Origin: an uncultured cyanobacterium
GTDB lineage: Bacteria > Cyanobacteriota > Cyanobacteriia > Cyanobacteriales > Chroococcidiopsidaceae
Reading direction: 5' to 3'
Assembly: GCA_946221495.1 (NCBI GenBank)
Contig: CAMIFA010000117.1
Location: 1 to 16,883, forward strand
DNA length: 16,883 nt
Under the pieces are notes generated by a model, which was given only the letters and a program-made list of their open reading frames with translations, was not told where the DNA came from and did no database searches. Both the position numbers and the translations under genes were made by a program. Below, piece after piece: positions 13,745-16,883 of this stretch. Numbering within the stretch: position 1 is the first letter of the stretch; each line of letters starts with the position of its first letter.

Positions 13745-15526
13745 TTAAAACCTACCCAGTTCTAAAGTATAGGTAACACTAAAAAAGAAGTTGTCAAAAT
13801 CAATATTTGGCTCAGAAGAAGCACCAAATGTCAAGCCACCTTGGACGCTAACTTGGCTTCTATCTGATAGCGAGTAATTCAGCCGACTCAGAAATCGATG
13901 ATACTGATCCTCGCGATCGCGTTTTGTGAAGTTTGACAGCGCGAATTGGTAATCAAGCCCAACTTGGAGATTGCGTCTGAGGGCGTAGCTCAAAGATACT
14001 GAAAAAGAGTTGATGATCCGACTACGACGTTCTGGATCGGCATCACTAAGACGCAACTCATAAAAAGTATTTAAGCGCAATTTGTTACTCAGCCGATCTC
14101 GTCTAGAAAGCGCGAAGCGAATTGAATTTTCATTAAGAAAGCGATCGCCTCCCCCCGTCCTAAATAATTGTTGATTGTTCCAACCAAGTTCACCAGACAT
14201 CCGAGAATTTAACTGTTGGCGAATACCTGCTCTGAATCTCAGCTGATTGTAGTCAAACTGTGATTGATCCACATAATGAATCAGAGAGCCATCGATTGCT
14301 GTAACTAAAGCAGTTCTAGGTCCCAGTGCTGGTGCTGCCAAAAGTGTTAATCCCAACGAAACCAAGCCATCGTTTACAGGATCTACACCAGAAAATATGT
14401 TATTTGTTTGAAAATAGCCAACTTGACTTAATACCCTTACTGTCGTCTCATATTGAGGCGATGCTGCTTGTGTGGGTTTTGGTTCTTGCTCTCGGATGCG
14501 TACATTGCCTAATTCTAAATCGCCATCCGTTGGTAATGTCTCTGGTTCAAGCTCACGCACGCGCAAGTTACCTAATTCTGAATTACTCGCTGGACGCGAT
14601 TCTGGTTCAAGCTCACGCACGCGCAAGTTACCCAATTCTGAATTACTCGCTGGACGAGGTTCTGGTTCAAGCTCACGCACGCGCAAGTTACCTAATTCTG
14701 AATTACTCGCTGCTGGACGCGATTCTGGTTCAAGCTCACGTAGGCGCAAGTTACCCAATTCTGAATTACTATTCGCCTGAGATACATTCAACTTCTCTTG
14801 TATTCGTACAGGCTGGGATTTAGGTAAAGGTAGTGGTGTTGGCTGTAGTTTTAGCTGTGCGCCGTCAAGCTGTTCTGCATTCCTGAGATTTTCAGCAGAC
14901 TTTTCTCTAGCGGCAGGAACTACTTCAAAATTTGCTACCTTGGGCGACAAAAGTAAGTAAGATTCTGTCAATTCCTTGTTTAGCTTATGATTATGTTGCC
15001 CATTGAAGTTTGACTTTAGGGCTGCTAGAAATTCCTTATTAATTTTTGCTGAATTTGTTTTACCTAGCTTCCCTACCCAAGTTTGATTATTTAGATTAAT
15101 TATTGCTGGTGACTGCTCAACTATTTCTCTGGTTTTTAAATCTGGGTTCTTGTGGTGGGCAGAATCAGGTTGATTGAAAGTTACATTACACTTATTCTCA
15201 CAATGCTGAACATTAATCAGTGTGTCTTGAGGACATTTATGTGTTTTTAGTAATTTAGATTTTGGACTAATTGGCGATCGCTTGTTTGTTTGTTCAATTG
15301 GTAACACTATTTCTGACATCAGCTTGCCTCGATAACAGCTACCTGATGCCGCAATTGCTGCACTACTTTCAATAACAAACCAGGTTGTAATACCACTTGC
15401 AGCGACCATAATCAACACAAAATCCCAGCACAATGGCATTTTTTGGTGTTTTTGATTGCCAAGCAGCTTATACAGTCCTTGGTCTAGCAAATTAGAGATA
15501 GTAGCTTTACCGTTAGCTATAGCCAC
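13745..15526 (-). CDS. Envelope protein: repeat linker plus C-terminal beta-barrel-like domain
   Basis: I do not recognise a named family. Of 593 residues, 34-52 form one hydrophobic segment followed by AIA (57-59), so it is a signal peptide or an inner-membrane anchor. Residues 60-250 are polar and low in structure. Residues 253-352 are five copies of a 20-21-residue unit, consensus ELGNLRVRELEPE with a short Pro/Ala/Ser spacer. Residues 361-593 look like an outer-membrane beta-barrel: many short amphipathic strands (for example LRFRAGIRQQL, NTFYELRLS, RNLQVGLDYQFALS, SQVSVQGGLTFG) separated by polar turns, and a C-terminal Phe after SVTYTLEL. Start choice is uncertain: the GTG at 15526 has no Shine-Dalgarno and a TATACA -10-like element ends only about 4 nt before it; ATG at 15439 (residue 30) keeps the hydrophobic segment. 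It is divergent from the FecR-domain gene and they may act together (inference). Confidence 0.75.
   Translation of the reverse strand: MAIANGKATISNLLDQGLYKLLGNQKHQKMPLCWDFVLIMVAASGITTWFVIESSAAIAASGSCYRGKLMSEIVLPIEQTNKRSPISPKSKLLKTHKCPQDTLINVQHCENKCNVTFNQPDSAHHKNPDLKTREIVEQSPAIINLNNQTWVGKLGKTNSAKINKEFLAALKSNFNGQHNHKLNKELTESYLLLSPKVANFEVVPAAREKSAENLRNAEQLDGAQLKLQPTPLPLPKSQPVRIQEKLNVSQANSNSELGNLRLRELEPESRPAASNSELGNLRVRELEPEPRPASNSELGNLRVRELEPESRPASNSELGNLRVRELEPETLPTDGDLELGNVRIREQEPKPTQAASPQYETTVRVLSQVGYFQTNNIFSGVDPVNDGLVSLGLTLLAAPALGPRTALVTAIDGSLIHYVDQSQFDYNQLRFRAGIRQQLNSRMSGELGWNNQQLFRTGGGDRFLNENSIRFALSRRDRLSNKLRLNTFYELRLSDADPERRSRIINSFSVSLSYALRRNLQVGLDYQFALSNFTKRDREDQYHRFLSRLNYSLSDRSQVSVQGGLTFGASSEPNIDFDNFFFSVTYTLELGRF
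14481..14780 (-). repeat. Coding tandem repeat, about 60-63 nt per unit
   Basis: In plus-strand coordinates the units run 14481-14543 (diverged), 14544-14603, 14604-14663, 14664-14726 (with a 3-nt insertion) and 14727 to about 14780 (partial). The middle units differ at only a few bases, so they expanded recently. They encode the ELGNLRVRELEPE units of the barrel protein. Because the period is a multiple of three, spurious frames stay open on the opposite strand. Confidence 0.9.
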
Positions 15527-15841
15527 AGTGTATAATTAAGAACACGCTTTATTTTCTCGACTTGATTTTTTCAAAATTGCCGGCTATGTTTACATTTTTG
15601 TCAGAGACAAGCTCTAGTAGTTAATTGTAATTTTAGCTACAAAGACAATACTATTAATAAATGCTAATTTATATTTGACGATTAGGATATATGCTAAGGG
15701 GCAGTAAATTAAATTTTTGTTAACGTTCTAGTTCATTTAATAGCATTTTTACCCATTAAATTGGGCTTGGTGAAACCTTGAGTTAAAGCTCTGCGTCTAT
15801 TTACTTTGGTATCAGTTCAATTGTTTGCAGCCCTAGAAGCT
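15527..15841. promoter_or_regulatory. Divergent intergenic region of the barrel and FecR genes
   Basis: These 315 AT-rich bp hold no gene. They must carry promoters for both flanking genes. On the plus strand TTGTTA (15717-15722) and TAGCAT (15741-15746) form a weak promoter with 18-nt spacing. On the minus strand TATACA lies just upstream of the GTG start of the barrel gene. I see no clear operator. Confidence 0.35.
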
Positions 15842-16883
15842 ATGTTTCATAAGTCACTCATACTATTATCAGTCGTTTTATGGAGCGCGGTCACGCTACC
15901 TCTTCAAAAAGAGGTAAGTGCAGAAACTGCTTTAAATCGGGCTGTCGTCCAGAATATACGTAACCTCGTTCGCCTGATTCCCAACAAGCGCACAGCACGT
16001 CCGGCGCGTGTGTCAGACGCGATGAAGCCTGGGGATGCCTTATCAACTGGTCGCTCCTCCTTGGCAGAATTGCGCTTCAACGATGGCTCCCTCGCACGAG
16101 TTGGTGAACAAGCTGTATTCCGGTTCATAGCGAAAACACGAAATTTTAGATTATCAACTGGAACTGTACTACTACTAATCCCACCTGGACGTGGTACGAC
16201 AGGAGTCCAAACACCAAATGCTACGGCAGCAATTCGGGGTTCGGCATTATTTGTGCGTTACATCCCTGATACTGATACTACAATTATTGGCTCATTAACA
16301 GATAGCAACATTGAAGTTTCTAACGAGGGTGGCTCCCAAAGTGAAGTGTTAGAAGCAGGTCAGATGGCTGTTATTGTTGAAGACCAAATTGAAAGCTTAT
16401 ATGAATTTGATCTTAATACTTTCTATGAGACGAGCGATTTAGTTCAGGAACTCGACTTGAAGCAACCGCCACCGGAAGCAAGCCCAGATCCTGCGATCGC
16501 CAGTGTGCAAGCGGAAACATCCCAAGCTGCTGCTGCACAGGCACCAGTAACGGGCGAAGGAGTAATTGAAAACCCCACTTTTATCCAGCTTCCTGCTACA
16601 TCTACAACACCTGCGGTTGATAGCACCACAACCAATCCAACCCCAGCGAATTCTCCAGCAAATCCCCCAGCGAATCCCCCAGCGAATCCTCCAGTTAATC
16701 CCCCAGCTAATCCTCCAGAAGAACGTCCCGTTAACCCTCCGGTACAAGTCCCCGTAGTTGAGCCAGCAGATAAGCCACCGACGAATGACCCTAAGGAAAC
16801 TCCGGAAGAATCAACTCCGGAAGAGACACCTAAGGAAACTCCGGAAGAATCAACTCCGGAAGAGACACCTAAGGAAACTCCGG
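15842..16883 (+). CDS. Exported FecR-domain protein with Pro-rich repeat tail, 3' end outside window
   Basis: The frame is open from ATG 15842 to the window edge (347 codons, no stop). A signal peptide covers residues 1-27 (hydrophobic LILLSVVLWSAVTL, then EVSA before ETA). Residues about 61-178 form a FecR-type beta domain: MKPGDALSTGRSSLAELRFNDGS, then RLSTGTVLLLIPPG, then TPNATAAIRGSALFVRY, the hallmark FecR-fold motif, and EVLEAGQMAVI. After an acidic stretch follow a Gln/Ala-rich region, six NPPA-type tetrapeptides (270-293) and a 13-residue repeat PKETPEESTPEET from residue 317. Here FecR is unlikely to act as the classic anti-sigma regulator, since there is no N-terminal cytoplasmic domain or nearby sigma factor. 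A structural or ligand-binding periplasmic role is inferred. The start has no Shine-Dalgarno. It is divergent from the barrel gene. Confidence 0.87.
   Translation, partial: MFHKSLILLSVVLWSAVTLPLQKEVSAETALNRAVVQNIRNLVRLIPNKRTARPARVSDAMKPGDALSTGRSSLAELRFNDGSLARVGEQAVFRFIAKTRNFRLSTGTVLLLIPPGRGTTGVQTPNATAAIRGSALFVRYIPDTDTTIIGSLTDSNIEVSNEGGSQSEVLEAGQMAVIVEDQIESLYEFDLNTFYETSDLVQELDLKQPPPEASPDPAIASVQAETSQAAAAQAPVTGEGVIENPTFIQLPATSTTPAVDSTTTNPTPANSPANPPANPPANPPVNPPANPPEERPVNPPVQVPVVEPADKPPTNDPKETPEESTPEETPKETPEESTPEETPKETP
16649..16720 (+). repeat. 12-nt coding repeat (NPPA), 6 units
   Basis: Six consecutive 12-nt units encode NSPA, NPPA, NPPA, NPPV, NPPA, NPPE in the tail of the FecR-domain protein. 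They form an extended proline-rich stretch, likely a flexible or wall-crossing spacer. Confidence 0.85.
16790..16883 (+). repeat. Perfect 39-nt coding tandem repeat reaching the window end
   Basis: Units 16790-16828 and 16829-16867 are identical, and a third begins at 16868 and is cut by the window edge after 16 matching bases. Each unit encodes PKETPEESTPEET. The copy number beyond the window is unknown. Confidence 0.92.

Noticed and set aside
14326..14823. Plus-strand ORFs of 165 and 102 residues across the 60-nt repeats
   Set aside because: They are antisense to the barrel protein. The repeat period is a multiple of three, so stop-free frames are duplicated automatically.
15904..16128. 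Minus-strand ORF of 74 residues
   Set aside because: It is antisense to the FecR domain, which has clear family motifs on the plus strand.
16439..16757. Minus- and plus-strand ORFs with Trp/Arg/Ile-rich or Pro/Gln-rich repeats
   Set aside because: They are shadows of the NPPA repeat in the FecR-domain gene in other frames.
1..16883. tRNA, rRNA or CRISPR array
   Set aside because: No T-loop-like sequence in a cloverleaf context, no rRNA-like block, and no regularly spaced direct repeats with unique spacers were seen by eye.

Overview
The window reads as chromosomal DNA of a filamentous or Chroococcidiopsis-like cyanobacterium. About 22 copies of the octamer GCGATCGC (HIP1, the typical cyanobacterial over-represented palindrome) are spread through it. 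Heptanucleotide tandem arrays of the kind known from cyanobacteria sit between genes. The gene content (AMIN-domain amidase, murI, solanesyl diphosphate synthase, DUF3488-type transglutaminase protein, FecR-domain protein) is also typical. Base 1 lies inside a transposase and the last base lies inside a tandem repeat, so the window could be a contig bounded by repeats (inference).

Layout. 1-328: 3' end of a frameshifted IS982-family transposase. 329-656: three inverted repeats, the last a likely terminator for the next gene. 657-1385 (-): exported SIMPL-domain protein. 1593-2048 (+): relic of a CPA2-type Na+/H+ antiporter in four pieces across three frames. 2455-4362 (+) and 4420-5289 (+): amiC and murI, both peptidoglycan genes. 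5467-6168 (-): unrecognised multi-spanning membrane protein with a strong Shine-Dalgarno. 6169-7649: AT-rich stretch of about 1.5 kb without genes and without HIP1, but with a near-consensus promoter. 7650-8621 (+): sds. 8713-9198 (-): small soluble protein of unknown function. 9565-11925 (+): membrane transglutaminase-like protein that lacks the usual catalytic Cys and His. 11915-12823 (-): MnmC/MnmD-like tRNA methyltransferase. 12906-13721 (+): two-domain rhodanese-type sulfurtransferase. 13745-15526 (-) and 15842-16883+ (+): a divergent pair consisting of a repeat-linker/beta-barrel envelope protein and an exported FecR-domain protein with a proline-rich repeat tail.

Most genes are housekeeping: cell-wall turnover and D-glutamate supply (amiC, murI), prenyl side chains for plastoquinone (sds), and tRNA wobble modification or sulfur transfer. 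The least explained parts are the divergent barrel/FecR pair, the degenerate transglutaminase, the membrane protein with its gene-poor flank between murI and sds, and the heptamer arrays that begin at or contain stop codons. No tRNA, rRNA or CRISPR array was seen. I did not find a convincing new multi-gene system; the divergent envelope pair is the best candidate.
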